A DNA stretch of 64,000 bases from Bradyrhizobium sp. CB1650 (GCF_029761915.1 NZ_CP121695.1:3563501-3627500); one strand, 5' to 3'; positions 18,150 through 27,539 are shown, numbered from the stretch's first letter. The notes: a model not told the origin generated them from the letters alone. Numbers and translations are program-made.

Positions 18150-19139
18150 ATGACGGATCAGGCAATTTTGGTCACGGGCGCCGCCGGTTTCATCGGCTTT
18201 CACGTCGCCCGGCAGCTCTTGGGCGAAGGCCGGCGCGTCGTCGGGCTGGACAATCTCAACAGCTATTACGATCCGGCGCTGAAACGGGCACGTCTGGAGC
18301 TTCTGCGGGGCGATCGCGGCTTCTCCTTTGTGCAGGCTGATCTGGTGGACCGGGAGGCGACCGCGGCGCTGTTTGTGGAACACCGGTTCGCGACGGTCGT
18401 GCATCTCGCGGCCCAGGCCGGTGTGCGTTACTCGATCGACCATCCGCACGCTTACGTCGACTCCAATCTTCAGGGCTTTCTCAACGTGCTCGAGGGCTGC
18501 CGGAACAACGGTTGTCGTCATCTCGTCTACGCTTCGTCATCCTCCGTTTACGGCGCCAATACCAAACTGCCGTTCGCCGTGGCGGATCGCACCGATCACC
18601 CCATGAGCCTCTACGCCGCGACCAAGAGAGCCAATGAGTTGATCGCACAGTCTTACAGTCATCTCTACCGGCTGCCGGTCACGGGCCTGCGCTTCTTTAC
18701 CATCTACGGTCCGTGGGGGCGGCCCGATATGGCCATGTTTCTGTTTGTGAATGCGATTGTCGAGGGCAGGCCGATCCAGCTCTTTAACCATGGCAGGATG
18801 CGTCGCGACTTCACCTATATTGACGACGTCACCCGTGTAGTATCCAAGCTCATCGATCGGGTGCCTGCGGATAATCCGGCTGCCGCAAATGCGCCGTCTC
18901 GAGTCTACAATGTGGGCAATCACCGCCCGGAGGAACTGATGCATGTCGTCGGTCTTCTGGAGCGCGAGCTGGGTCGAACGGCGATAAAGGATCTGCTGCC
19001 GATGCAGCCCGGTGACGTGCTCGAGACGTTCGCCGATATCGGGGATTTGATGCGCGACACCGGCTTTGCGCCATCGACGCCAATCGAGCACGGGGTCCGC
19101 AACTTCGTCGCGTGGTATCGCGACTACTTCAAGGTTTGA
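18150..19139 (+). CDS. UDP-glucuronate 4-epimerase
   Basis: A 329-residue extended SDR enzyme that would interconvert UDP-glucuronate and UDP-galacturonate (LpsL/Cap1J type), supplying galacturonic acid for LPS or capsule. Evidence: GAAGFIGFHVA, the family phrase GLDNLNSYYDPALKRARL, AAQAGVRYSIDHP, the catalytic YxxxK in SLYAATKRANE, and RFFTIYGPWGRPDMA. ATG 18150 has GGGAACAGG directly upstream; the frame upstream to 17961 overlaps the divergent gene and is not counted. The GDP-mannose gene starts two bases after its stop. Confidence 0.9.
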   Translation: MTDQAILVTGAAGFIGFHVARQLLGEGRRVVGLDNLNSYYDPALKRARLELLRGDRGFSFVQADLVDREATAALFVEHRFATVVHLAAQAGVRYSIDHPHAYVDSNLQGFLNVLEGCRNNGCRHLVYASSSSVYGANTKLPFAVADRTDHPMSLYAATKRANELIAQSYSHLYRLPVTGLRFFTIYGPWGRPDMAMFLFVNAIVEGRPIQLFNHGRMRRDFTYIDDVTRVVSKLIDRVPADNPAAANAPSRVYNVGNHRPEELMHVVGLLERELGRTAIKDLLPMQPGDVLETFADIGDLMRDTGFAPSTPIEHGVRNFVAWYRDYFKV

Positions 19140-19140
19140 G

Positions 19141-20559
19141 ATGACGATGGACAAGCGAATTATCCCCCTGATCATGTGTGGTGGCGCGGGCACGCGGCTG
19201 TGGCCGGCCTCGCGCGAGGTGCGCCCCAAGCAGTTCCTGCCGCTGTTCGGCGCGCGCTCGACCTTCCAGGACACGCTGTTGCGCGTCTCGGATGAATCGC
19301 TGTTCGATCGTCCGATCGTCATTACCAGCGCGTCCTACCGCTTCATGGTGCTGGAGCAGCTCGCGGAGATCGGCATCGAGGCCGACGTGCTCCTCGAGCC
19401 GATGCGGAGGGATTCCGGTCCCGCGATTGCTGCGGGCGCTGTCTTTGCGCAGAACCGCTCCAATGACGCGATCGTGCTCGCGCTCGCTGCCGACCATGTG
19501 GTGCGGGACAACGCCGCCTTCGTCGCTGCATGCCGCGAAGGTTTCACCGCTGCGCGGGCCGGACGCATCGTTACGTTCGGCGTCAAGCCGGAGCGGCCGG
19601 CGACCGAATACGGCTATATCAGTCCGGGCGAGGCGATCTCCGGCGAGGTGAACGCGGTTGCGAGATTCGTCGAGAAGCCGGACGCGGTAAAGGCGGCCGA
19701 CTACGTCAATTCGGGCTATCTCTGGAACAGCGGCAACTTCATGTTCCCGGCCGCCGTGCTGCTCGACGAATATCGCAAGGTCGACGCGACGAGCGTGCAG
19801 GCAGTCTCCGATGCCGTCGCCAATGCGGGCCGCGATCTCGGTTTCGTGACGCTCGAGCCGAAGGCGTTTGCCTCGGCGAAGGCGATCTCGATCGACTACG
19901 CCGTGATGGAAAAGACCGCGCGCGCCGCGGTGGTGCCGGTGTCCTGCGGCTGGTCCGACGTCGGCTCCTGGCACGCAGTGTGGGAGCTGTCGGAGAAGGA
20001 TACGCTGGGCAATGCCGCGCACGGCACCGTCGTGTTCGAGGATTCTCGCAATTGCAACGTCACGACTGATCAGGCGCTGGTCGCGCTCGAAGGCGTCGAC
20101 GACCTCGTCGTGGTGGCGACGGCGGATGCGGTGCTGGTCTCGCGCCAGAAGGATGCCAACGGGCTCAAGCGCCTGGTGACGAAAATCAAGACGGTCGCGC
20201 CGAAGGTCACCGAGGAGCACCTTAAGGTGCACCGGCCCTGGGGCAGCTACCAGTCCGTCGACAATGGCGTGCGCCACCAGGTCAAGCGCATCGTGGTGAA
20301 GCCGGGCGGGCGGCTATCGCTCCAGAAGCACCACCATCGCGCCGAGCACTGGATCGTGGTCCGCGGTGCGGCCCAGGTCACCGTCGATGAGACCGTGAAG
20401 ACGGTGCACGAGAACGAGTCGATCTACATCCCGATGGGCGCCGTCCACCGGCTGGAGAACCCCGGTAAAATCATGCTGGAACTGATCGAGGTCCAGACCG
20501 GCAGCTATCTCGGGGAAGACGACATCATCCGGATTGAAGACGACTATCAAAGGTCGTAA
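19141..20559 (+). CDS. manC: mannose-1-P guanylyltransferase / mannose-6-P isomerase
   Basis: The 472-residue bifunctional enzyme makes GDP-mannose from mannose phosphates. The N-terminal pyrophosphorylase has MCGGAGTRLWPASRE with PKQFLPL and the signature FVEKPD and GYLWNSGNFMF. The C-terminal cupin domain (from about residue 350) has VKPGGRLSLQKHHHRAEHW, the metal site of type II phosphomannose isomerases. ATG 19141 begins one base after the preceding TGA; a second ATG six bases later is also possible. The product is the donor for the LpcC-like enzyme at 6419, so the island appears self-supporting in mannose. Confidence 0.93.
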   Translation: MTMDKRIIPLIMCGGAGTRLWPASREVRPKQFLPLFGARSTFQDTLLRVSDESLFDRPIVITSASYRFMVLEQLAEIGIEADVLLEPMRRDSGPAIAAGAVFAQNRSNDAIVLALAADHVVRDNAAFVAACREGFTAARAGRIVTFGVKPERPATEYGYISPGEAISGEVNAVARFVEKPDAVKAADYVNSGYLWNSGNFMFPAAVLLDEYRKVDATSVQAVSDAVANAGRDLGFVTLEPKAFASAKAISIDYAVMEKTARAAVVPVSCGWSDVGSWHAVWELSEKDTLGNAAHGTVVFEDSRNCNVTTDQALVALEGVDDLVVVATADAVLVSRQKDANGLKRLVTKIKTVAPKVTEEHLKVHRPWGSYQSVDNGVRHQVKRIVVKPGGRLSLQKHHHRAEHWIVVRGAAQVTVDETVKTVHENESIYIPMGAVHRLENPGKIMLELIEVQTGSYLGEDDIIRIEDDYQRS

Positions 20560-20743
20560 CCAGCAAGCTCCGAATCACGCGATCCGGGCCGAACGAGCGG
20601 CGACCTGAACAGCCTAAGGCCCGAGGAACGTGTAACTTTTTGAATCAAATCGTGTCCGGGCTGCTATCTCGGCGTTCGCCACAAATGTGGCGCCCGTGCT
20701 AGGAGAGACGCCGGGGATTTGCATTGAATCGGGGTTCGATCAG

Positions 20744-21748
20744 ATGAGTTCCAGAGGCTCTGCACCGGCGAAGGCCGGCTTGCGCGTCGGCGTCGTTGGC
20801 GCGGGCGTGATGGGCAGCAACCATGCGCGCGTGCTCGCCGGTCTTCCCGGCGTGAGCCTGATCGGCGTCGTCGATCCCTCGCCCGCGCACCGGGTGCGCG
20901 CGACCGAGCTGACCAATTGCCAGTGCTTCGAGACGCTCGATCAGCTCGTCGCCGAAGGCGTCGATGCCGTCACCGTGGCGGCGCCGACCCACCTGCATCA
21001 CGAGATCGCGCTCGCCTTGATCGCGAAGAACGTCCACGTGCTGGTCGAGAAGCCGATTGCATCCACGGTGGAGGAGGGGCGCGAGATCGTTGCCGCCGCG
21101 CAAAAGGCCGGCGTCACGCTGATGGTCGGTCATGTCGAGCGCTTCAATCCGGCGGTGGCTGCGGTCAAGCAGGCGATCGCGGGCGAGGACATCCTTTCGA
21201 TCGCGATCACGCGCGTCGGACCGTTTCCGCCGCGCATGTCCAATGTCGGCGTGGTCATCGATCTCGCCGTCCACGACATCGACCTGATCCGCTGGTTCAC
21301 CGAATCCGACATCGTCGAGGTGCAGCCGCAATTGTCGAGCGCAGTCGCCGAGCGCGAGGACATCGCGCTCTTGCAGTTCCGCACCGCCTCGGGCGTGCTC
21401 GCCCACATCAACACCAACTGGCTGACGCCGTTCAAGGCGCGCAGCGTCACGGTCGCGACTCGCGGCAAATACGTGATGGGCGATCTCCTGACGCGCCAGG
21501 TCACCGAGTGCTTCGGCTTCAAGCCGGACGGCAGTTATTCGATGCGGCATCTTCCGGTCGGCCATGACGAGCCGCTACGCGCCGAGCTGATCGCTTTCCT
21601 CAATGCCGTGCGCCACGGCGAGACGCCGGCAGTGACCGGCGACGAGGGCGTCGCCAGCCTCGAGATCGCCACGCAGTGCCTCGAAACGCCGTCGCGGCCG
21701 GCGGTCGCTTCGCGGGCTCGCAAGGCGCCGCGCCGCGTTGCCGGCTGA
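20744..21748 (+). CDS. Gfo/Idh/MocA oxidoreductase, candidate UDP-GlcNAc 3-dehydrogenase (GnnA/WbpB-like)
   Basis: A 334-residue NAD(P)-dependent oxidoreductase with the N-terminal Rossmann motif VGVVGAGVMGSNHARVL, the family EKPIAS block (Lys of substrate binding), GHVERFNPAV and DLAVHDIDLIRWF. With the aminotransferase that follows 51 bp later it forms an oxidation/transamination pair. Such pairs make 3-amino sugars: GnnA/GnnB convert UDP-GlcNAc to UDP-GlcNAc3N for diamino lipid A, and WbpB/WbpE act on the uronate form. Bradyrhizobium lipid A is known to contain 2,3-diamino-2,3-dideoxyglucose, which favours GnnA, but the substrate is not visible in the sequence. ATG 20744 is chosen; an in-frame ATG at 20687 is possible. 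Confidence 0.82.
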   Translation: MSSRGSAPAKAGLRVGVVGAGVMGSNHARVLAGLPGVSLIGVVDPSPAHRVRATELTNCQCFETLDQLVAEGVDAVTVAAPTHLHHEIALALIAKNVHVLVEKPIASTVEEGREIVAAAQKAGVTLMVGHVERFNPAVAAVKQAIAGEDILSIAITRVGPFPPRMSNVGVVIDLAVHDIDLIRWFTESDIVEVQPQLSSAVAEREDIALLQFRTASGVLAHINTNWLTPFKARSVTVATRGKYVMGDLLTRQVTECFGFKPDGSYSMRHLPVGHDEPLRAELIAFLNAVRHGETPAVTGDEGVASLEIATQCLETPSRPAVASRARKAPRRVAG

Positions 21749-21799
21749 TCCCTCTCACATGTCGACCGCTCAAAATTGCAAGACAACCGACAAGGCGCC

Positions 21800-22951
21800 A
21801 TGAACCAGCATCTGCGTTCCGATCCCATTCCCTTCATCGATGTCGGCGCGCAGCGCCGCCGGCTAGGCGCCTCGCTCGATGCGGCCGTAGCGCGGGTTCT
21901 CGATCATTGCCAGTTCGTCAATGGTCCGGAGGTGAGTGAGCTCGAGGCGCAGCTTGCGGCCTATTGCGGTGCCAAGCATGTGGTGGGCTGCGCCAGCGGC
22001 ACCGATGCGCTTCTCATGGTGTTGATGGCGAAGAACGTCGGTCCCGGCGATGCCGTGCTGTGTCCCTCGTTCACCTTCATCGCAACCGCTTCGCCGGCCG
22101 CGCGGATGGGCGCTACGCCCGTCTACGTCGATGTCGACGAAGCGACTTTCAACATGAGCGCCGAGTCCCTGAAGCGCGGCATCGCGACCGCCCGGAAGGC
22201 CGGCTTGAAGCCTGCCGCGGTCATTCCGGTCGATCTGTTCGGCCAGCCTGCCGATCACGACGCCATCGCCGAGATCGCCAAGGCCGAAGGCTTGTTCGTG
22301 ATCGATGACGCCGCGCAAGGCTTCGGCGCGAGCTACAAGGGCCGCAAGCTCGGCACGCAGGCGCTGGCGACCACGACCAGCTTCTTCCCGGCCAAGCCGC
22401 TCGGATGCTTCGGCGACGGCGGCGCCATCTTCACCGACGACGATGAGCTCGCCGCCACGCTGCGCAGCATCCGCGTGCATGGTCAGGGCGTGGACAAATA
22501 CGACAACGTCCGCCTCGGCCTGACCGGGCGGCTCGACACCATGCAGGCCGCGATCCTGATCGAGAAGCTGAAGATCTTCGATGACGAGATCGCAGCCCGC
22601 AACAGGGTCGCCGAGCGCTATGCGCGCGGGCTGTCCAATCTCGTCACCGTGCCGCGTCTCGCCCCCGGCTGCACCTCGATCTGGGCGCAATACACCATCC
22701 GCCTGCCTGAGGGTACCGACCGCGACGGCTTTGCCGCCGCGCTGAAGGCCCAGGGCGTGCCGACCGCGATCTACTATGCCAAGTCGATGCATCGGCAGAC
22801 CGCCTACAGCCACTATCCGGTCGCGGAAGGCGGCTTGGCGGTGAGCGAAAGCCTGTCGGAGGACGTCATCAGCCTGCCGATGCACGCCTATCTGGACGAG
22901 GCCGCCCAGGAGCGAATCATCGCCGCAGTGCGCGGCGCGCTTTCAACCTGA
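21800..22951 (+). CDS. DegT/DnrJ/EryC1 aminotransferase, candidate GnnB/WbpE-like
   Basis: This 383-residue PLP enzyme has the sugar-aminotransferase signatures PFIDVGAQRRRL, NGPEVSELE, GCASGTDALLM, DDAAQGFGASYKGRKLG and the cofactor Lys in SFFPAKPLGCFGDGG. It would aminate a 3-keto nucleotide sugar with glutamate as donor. Start ATG 21800 is preceded by AAGGCGCC; an earlier ATG at 21776 has no such site. Pairing with the upstream oxidoreductase is the main clue to its role. murJ starts 44 bp downstream, so the three may be one transcript. Confidence 0.85.
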   Translation: MNQHLRSDPIPFIDVGAQRRRLGASLDAAVARVLDHCQFVNGPEVSELEAQLAAYCGAKHVVGCASGTDALLMVLMAKNVGPGDAVLCPSFTFIATASPAARMGATPVYVDVDEATFNMSAESLKRGIATARKAGLKPAAVIPVDLFGQPADHDAIAEIAKAEGLFVIDDAAQGFGASYKGRKLGTQALATTTSFFPAKPLGCFGDGGAIFTDDDELAATLRSIRVHGQGVDKYDNVRLGLTGRLDTMQAAILIEKLKIFDDEIAARNRVAERYARGLSNLVTVPRLAPGCTSIWAQYTIRLPEGTDRDGFAAALKAQGVPTAIYYAKSMHRQTAYSHYPVAEGGLAVSESLSEDVISLPMHAYLDEAAQERIIAAVRGALST

Positions 22952-22995
22952 TTTTCGCCGTTTTGCTGCGCCGCTTGTTCCAGTAGAAGAGGCGG

Positions 22996-24525
22996 ATGCT
23001 CGGACGGATCTTCACGGTTGGCGGATATACGCTGCTCTCGCGGCTGACGGGATTTGCCCGCGACATCATGCTCGCGGCGATCCTGGGCGCAGGTCCTGTG
23101 GCCGATGCCTTCTTCGTCGCGCTCCGCCTGCCCAATCATTTCCGTGCGATCTTCGCCGAGGGCGCCTTCAACGCCGCCTGGGTGCCGGCCTATGCGCATG
23201 TCCATGGCGAGCGCGGGGAGGGGGCCGCAAAACTGTTCGCCGACCGCATCTTCACGCTGCTTCTGGCCTCGCAGGTTCTGCTCCTGGTCCTCGCCTGGCT
23301 GTTCATGCCGCAGGCCATGAGCATTCTGGCGCCCGGTTTCAGCGAGGACGCCGAGCAGCGCAAGCTGGCGATCGAGCTGACCCGGATCACCTTTCCCTAT
23401 CTGCTCCTGATCACGCTGGTGACGCTCTACGGCGGCATGCTCAACGTGATGCAGCGCTTTGCCAGCGCCGCGGCTGCGTCGATCTTCCTCAACGTCGCGA
23501 TGATGATGACGCTGGCACTGGCCGCCTGGTTTCCCACTGCGGGCCATGCCGCGGCCTGGGGCGTTCTCATCTCCGGCTTCCTGCAATATTTCCTGCTTGC
23601 CGGCGATCTCGCCCGCCATGGCGGCCTGCCGCGCTTTGCGCCGCTAAAGCTCGACGAGGACGTCCGCGGCTTCTTCAAGGCACTTGGGCCTGCGACGCTG
23701 GGTTCGATGGGCACCCAGCTCGCTTTGTTCGCCGACACCATCATCGCGACGTTTCTTCCGGCCGGCGCGCTGTCGGCGCTCTATTACGCCGACCGCCTCA
23801 ACCAGCTGCCGATCGGCGTCATCGGCATTGCCATCGGCACGGTGCTGCTGCCGGAGATGTCGCGCCGGATCACCGCCAATGACCACGACGGGGCGATGAA
23901 GGCGCAGCGCCGCGCCTTCGATTTCACGTTGCTGTTTTCAGTGCCGTTCGTGGCCGCCTTCACCACCGTGCCCGATGTGATTGTGCGCGCGATGTTCGCG
24001 CACGGGGCCTTCTCCAAGGCCGATGCCGCGGCCGCCGCCGCGACCCTGACGGCTTACGCCGTGGGTCTGATCCCGTTTGTGATGATCCGCAGCGCGGTGG
24101 CGACCTTCTATGCTCGCAAGGACACAGCGACGCCGGTCCGGGCCATGCTGAGCGGCGTTGCGATCAACGTCGCCCTGAAACTTGTGTTGATGGGAACGCT
24201 TGCTCAAATCGGACTTGCGCTGGCAACCGCCGCCGGCCAGTGGACCAATCTACTGCTGCTGCTCACTTTCGCGGTGCGGCGAGGCTATCTCGAGATCGAC
24301 AGGGCGCTGACCTCTTCACTTGCGAGGTTCGTCCTGACCGGCCTGGTCCTCGCCGCCGGCCTGTGGCTGACCGCAAGGTTTGGCGCGGCCTATGTCTCGA
24401 CCCTGCCCAGCTTCCGCGACGAGATGACGCTGGCGCTGCTGATGATCACCGGTACCTTGATCTACGCGCTCTGCATCCTGGTGCTGTTCGGTCGGGACTG
24501 GCTGGTGTCGCTGGTGCGCAACTAG
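22996..24525 (+). CDS. murJ: lipid II flippase MurJ
   Basis: MurJ (MviN) carries the peptidoglycan precursor lipid II across the inner membrane and is normally essential. The 509-residue protein has about fourteen hydrophobic helices and the family signatures SRLTGFARDIMLA, ADAFFVALRLPNHFRAIFAEGAF, FLPAGALSALYYADRL and PEMSRRI. The start is supported by AGAGGCGG directly before ATG 22996. It closes the polysaccharide island on the plus strand. Confidence 0.95.
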   Translation: MLGRIFTVGGYTLLSRLTGFARDIMLAAILGAGPVADAFFVALRLPNHFRAIFAEGAFNAAWVPAYAHVHGERGEGAAKLFADRIFTLLLASQVLLLVLAWLFMPQAMSILAPGFSEDAEQRKLAIELTRITFPYLLLITLVTLYGGMLNVMQRFASAAAASIFLNVAMMMTLALAAWFPTAGHAAAWGVLISGFLQYFLLAGDLARHGGLPRFAPLKLDEDVRGFFKALGPATLGSMGTQLALFADTIIATFLPAGALSALYYADRLNQLPIGVIGIAIGTVLLPEMSRRITANDHDGAMKAQRRAFDFTLLFSVPFVAAFTTVPDVIVRAMFAHGAFSKADAAAAAATLTAYAVGLIPFVMIRSAVATFYARKDTATPVRAMLSGVAINVALKLVLMGTLAQIGLALATAAGQWTNLLLLLTFAVRRGYLEIDRALTSSLARFVLTGLVLAAGLWLTARFGAAYVSTLPSFRDEMTLALLMITGTLIYALCILVLFGRDWLVSLVRN

Positions 24526-24605
24526 TTTTTATCGTCAAGCCGTTTGCGCTGTGCGCCGATCCGCTGCAATATGCGGCAAAACAACCGTGAGGACATGGAG
24601 CGAAA

Positions 24606-26915
24606 ATGGCTGCCCCCATCAAGTTCGGCGTTGGCCAAAGCGTGCTGCGCAAGGAGGATGACGCTCTGATCCGCGGCAAAGGCCGCTACACCGACGATTA
24701 TGCGCCACAGGCAGCCCTTCGCGCCATGATGCTGCGCTCGCCGCACGCGCACGCGAAGTACACCATTGATGTGAGCCGCGCCCGCACGCTGCCCGGCATC
24801 GCACTGATCCTGACCGCCGACGATGTCCAGGATCTCGGCAATCTGCCGTGCCTGTTCAACCTCGAGACCGATCCGTTCACCGGCCCGCCTTACCCCATCC
24901 TTGCGAAGGACGAGGTGCGCCATGTCGGCGATTCCATCGCCTTCGTCGTGGCCGAGACCATCGACCGGGCCCGCGATGCGATCGAGGCCATCGACGTCAA
25001 GTGGACGCCGTTGCCGGCGGTAACCGGCGTCGTCAATGCCGTGAAGAAGGACGCGCCGCAGGTCTGGCCGGACAAGCCCGGCAACGTGCTGTTCGATGTC
25101 TCGATCGGCGACAAGGCGGCGACCGAAGCGGCGTTCGCCAAGGCGCATACGGTCGCCGAAATCTCCATCGTCAATCCGCGCGTGGTCGCGAACTTCATGG
25201 AGACGCGCGCGGCCGTTTGCGAATACGACGCCAAGCGCGATCATCTGACGTTGACGGTCGGCAGCCAGGGCAGCCATCGCCTGCGCGACATCCTCTGCCA
25301 GAATGTGCTCAATATCCCGACCGACAAGATGCGGGTGATCTGCCCCGACGTCGGCGGTGGTTTCGGCACAAAACTGTTTCCGTATCGGGAATACGCCCTG
25401 ATGGCGGTCGCCGCGCGAAAGCTGAAGAAGGCCGTGAAGTGGGCGGCCGATCGCTCCGAGCATTTCATCGGCGATGCGCAGGGCCGCGACAACGTGACCA
25501 CGGCGAAGATGGCGCTGGCCGAGGACGGAAAATTCCTCGCGATGGATTGCGACCTGATGGGCGACATGGGCGCATATCTGTCGACCTTCGGGCCCTACAT
25601 TCCCCATGGCGGTGCCGGAATGCTGCCGGGCCTCTACGACCTCCAGGCCTTCCACTGCCGGGTGCGTACCATCTTCACCCACAGCGTCCCGGTCGATGCC
25701 TATCGCGGTGCGGGCCGGCCTGAGGCCGCCTACGTCATCGAGCGCCTGGTCGATGCCTGCGCCCGCAAGCTCGGCATGACGCCGGACGCGATCCGCCGCA
25801 AGAACTTCATCCAGCCGAAAGCGCTGCCCTACAAGACGGCGACCGGCAAGGTCTACGATTCCGGCGACTTCGCCGCGCACCTGAAGCGCGCGATGGAGAT
25901 CGCGGAGTGGAAGGAGTTTCCCAAACGCGCCAAGGCGGCCAAGAAGCAGGGTCTGATCCGCGGCATTGGCCTGGCGAGCTATGTCGAGATCTGCGGCGTG
26001 ATGGGCGAAGAGACCGCCAACGTCAGGCTCGACCCCAACGGCGACGTCACCGTTCTGATCGGCACGCAGTCGAGCGGGCAGGGCCACCAGACGGCCTACG
26101 CCCAGATCGTCGCCGAGCAGTTCGGCCTGCCGCCGGAGCGCGTCCATATTCACCAGGGCGACACCGACGAGATCGCGACCGGGCTCGGCACCGGCGGCTC
26201 GGCCTCGATCCCGACCGGCGGCGTCTGTGTGGAGCGTGCCGCGGGCGATCTGGGCAAGAAGCTGAAGGAGATCGCGGCGCAGGCGTTGGAGGCCAGCGCC
26301 GGCGACCTCGAGATTTCCGCCGGCGCAATCCACATCGCCGGCACCGACCGCTCGATCTCCTTCGCCGATCTCGCCAAGCGCCCGGGCGCTGATCCATCGA
26401 AGATGAATGGCAGCGCGACCTTTGCCAGCGCCGACGGCACCTATCCCAACGGCACGCATCTGGCGGAGGTCGAGATCGATCCGGCCACAGGCAACATCAA
26501 GGTCGTCAATTACGTGATCGTCGATGATTTCGGCAAGACACTCAATCCGCTGCTACTGGCAGGGCAGGTGCATGGCGGCGCCATGCAAGGCATCGGCCAG
26601 GCTCTGATGGAGCAGGTGATCTATGGCGCGGGGGACGGCCAGCTCATCACCGCGACATTCATGGACTATGCGCTGCCGCGCGCCGCGGACGGTCCATCCT
26701 TCGTATTCGAGACCCACAACGTCCCTTGCAAGACCAATCCGATGGGCGTCAAGGGGGCCGGCGAGGCCGGCGCGATCGGCTCCTGTCCCGCCGTCGTCAA
26801 CGCCATCGTCGACGGCCTCTGGCGCGAGTACAAGATCGACCACATCGATATGCCGGCAACCCCGGAGCGGGTGTGGATCGCGATCAACGAGCACCACCGC
26901 CGTCACAGCCTCTAA
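24606..26915 (+). CDS. xanthine dehydrogenase family molybdopterin subunit (CoxL-like, form II)
   Basis: A 769-residue large subunit of a molybdenum hydroxylase. The N-terminal Ald_Xan_dh_C domain (residues about 20-130) is followed by the cofactor-binding domain with PDVGGGFGTK, the active-site loop DAYRGAGRPE, GTGGSASIPTGG and the catalytic Glu in VKGAGEAGAIG. AYRGAGR marks form II enzymes; true CO dehydrogenases carry AYRCSFR. No medium (FAD) or small (2Fe-2S) subunit gene is adjacent, although such enzymes usually need both. It may use partners encoded elsewhere. Substrate is unknown; aldehydes or N-heterocycles are typical for the group. Confidence 0.9.
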   Translation: MAAPIKFGVGQSVLRKEDDALIRGKGRYTDDYAPQAALRAMMLRSPHAHAKYTIDVSRARTLPGIALILTADDVQDLGNLPCLFNLETDPFTGPPYPILAKDEVRHVGDSIAFVVAETIDRARDAIEAIDVKWTPLPAVTGVVNAVKKDAPQVWPDKPGNVLFDVSIGDKAATEAAFAKAHTVAEISIVNPRVVANFMETRAAVCEYDAKRDHLTLTVGSQGSHRLRDILCQNVLNIPTDKMRVICPDVGGGFGTKLFPYREYALMAVAARKLKKAVKWAADRSEHFIGDAQGRDNVTTAKMALAEDGKFLAMDCDLMGDMGAYLSTFGPYIPHGGAGMLPGLYDLQAFHCRVRTIFTHSVPVDAYRGAGRPEAAYVIERLVDACARKLGMTPDAIRRKNFIQPKALPYKTATGKVYDSGDFAAHLKRAMEIAEWKEFPKRAKAAKKQGLIRGIGLASYVEICGVMGEETANVRLDPNGDVTVLIGTQSSGQGHQTAYAQIVAEQFGLPPERVHIHQGDTDEIATGLGTGGSASIPTGGVCVERAAGDLGKKLKEIAAQALEASAGDLEISAGAIHIAGTDRSISFADLAKRPGADPSKMNGSATFASADGTYPNGTHLAEVEIDPATGNIKVVNYVIVDDFGKTLNPLLLAGQVHGGAMQGIGQALMEQVIYGAGDGQLITATFMDYALPRAADGPSFVFETHNVPCKTNPMGVKGAGEAGAIGSCPAVVNAIVDGLWREYKIDHIDMPATPERVWIAINEHHRRHSL

Positions 26916-26924
26916 ATCATGATC

Positions 26925-26956
26925 TTCCCGCGCGGGAATAAACGTCCCGCGCGGGG
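26925..26956 (+). terminator. GC-rich inverted repeat, probable terminator
   Basis: CCCGCGCGGG at 26928-26937 and again at 26946-26955 pair across a short AT-rich loop ten bases after the CoxL-like stop, followed by GTTCTATT. Each arm is itself a perfect palindrome, so alternative folds exist. The T-tract is weak, so efficiency as a rho-independent terminator is uncertain. Confidence 0.6.
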
Positions 26957-27040
26957 TTCTATTCATGATGGGTCGAGCTGAGCTTGACGCCGGTGGATGG
27001 TCCTTTCCGAAAAGCCCTTGCGAGCCGGAGAAACGAGCCA

Positions 27041-27490
27041 ATGAAACGGACGATGATTGTCGCGGGCATCCTGCTTCTGGGTGCGGGCGCCGTGATGGCG
27101 CAGCAGGAGATCGCGGTTCAGCAGGACAACTTGATGCGCTCGCAGGCCAAGAGCCTGTACACGGTCATCCAGAAGATGACGAAGGGCGAAATCCCTTACA
27201 ATCAGAAGGCCGTCGACGAGGCGCTAACGAACCTCGAAGCCGACGTCGCCAAGATCGCGAAGACCTTCGAGGTCAATCCCAAGCAGGACGTCGTGGACGC
27301 GCGCTACGGCGCCTCGCAGAAGGTCTGGCAGAACAAGGCCGATTTCGATTCAAAGATCCCGCCGGTGCAGAAGGCGATCGCCAACGTCAAGGGCAAGGTC
27401 AAGGACCTCGCGAGCCTGAAGGTCGCCTACTCCAGTATCAACGACCGTTGCACCGACTGCCACGAGACCTATCGCGTGAAGCTGAAGTAA
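27041..27490 (+). CDS. periplasmic cytochrome c'-like protein
   Basis: The 149-residue precursor begins with a signal peptide (MKRTMIVAGILLLGAGAVMA, cleavage after Ala20). It has a helical body and a single C-terminal heme site CTDCH at residues 137-141, the layout of class II cytochromes c (cytochrome c' / c-556). Such proteins bind heme in a four-helix bundle in the periplasm and may sense or buffer NO or transfer electrons. ATG 27041 starts the signal peptide; the frame is open back to 26984. Not obviously coupled to the molybdenum enzyme, from which a hairpin separates it. Confidence 0.88.
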   Translation: MKRTMIVAGILLLGAGAVMAQQEIAVQQDNLMRSQAKSLYTVIQKMTKGEIPYNQKAVDEALTNLEADVAKIAKTFEVNPKQDVVDARYGASQKVWQNKADFDSKIPPVQKAIANVKGKVKDLASLKVAYSSINDRCTDCHETYRVKLK

Positions 27491-27539
27491 CCGGTCGGCT
27501 CGCGCATCCTTGCTTTTCCGATGCGCCCTGAACGATTGC

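Noticed and set aside
18784..18791. TTAACCAT motif inside the UDP-glucuronate epimerase gene
   Set aside because: It lies within coding sequence far from any start, so it is taken as a chance match to the CtrA 8-mer.
24522..26459. 645-codon minus-strand frame opposite the CoxL-like gene
   Set aside because: A shadow of high-GC third positions; the plus strand carries all molybdopterin-binding motifs.
26965..27531. Alternative frame across the cytochrome c' gene
   Set aside because: It lacks the signal peptide and heme motif found in the frame starting at 27041.
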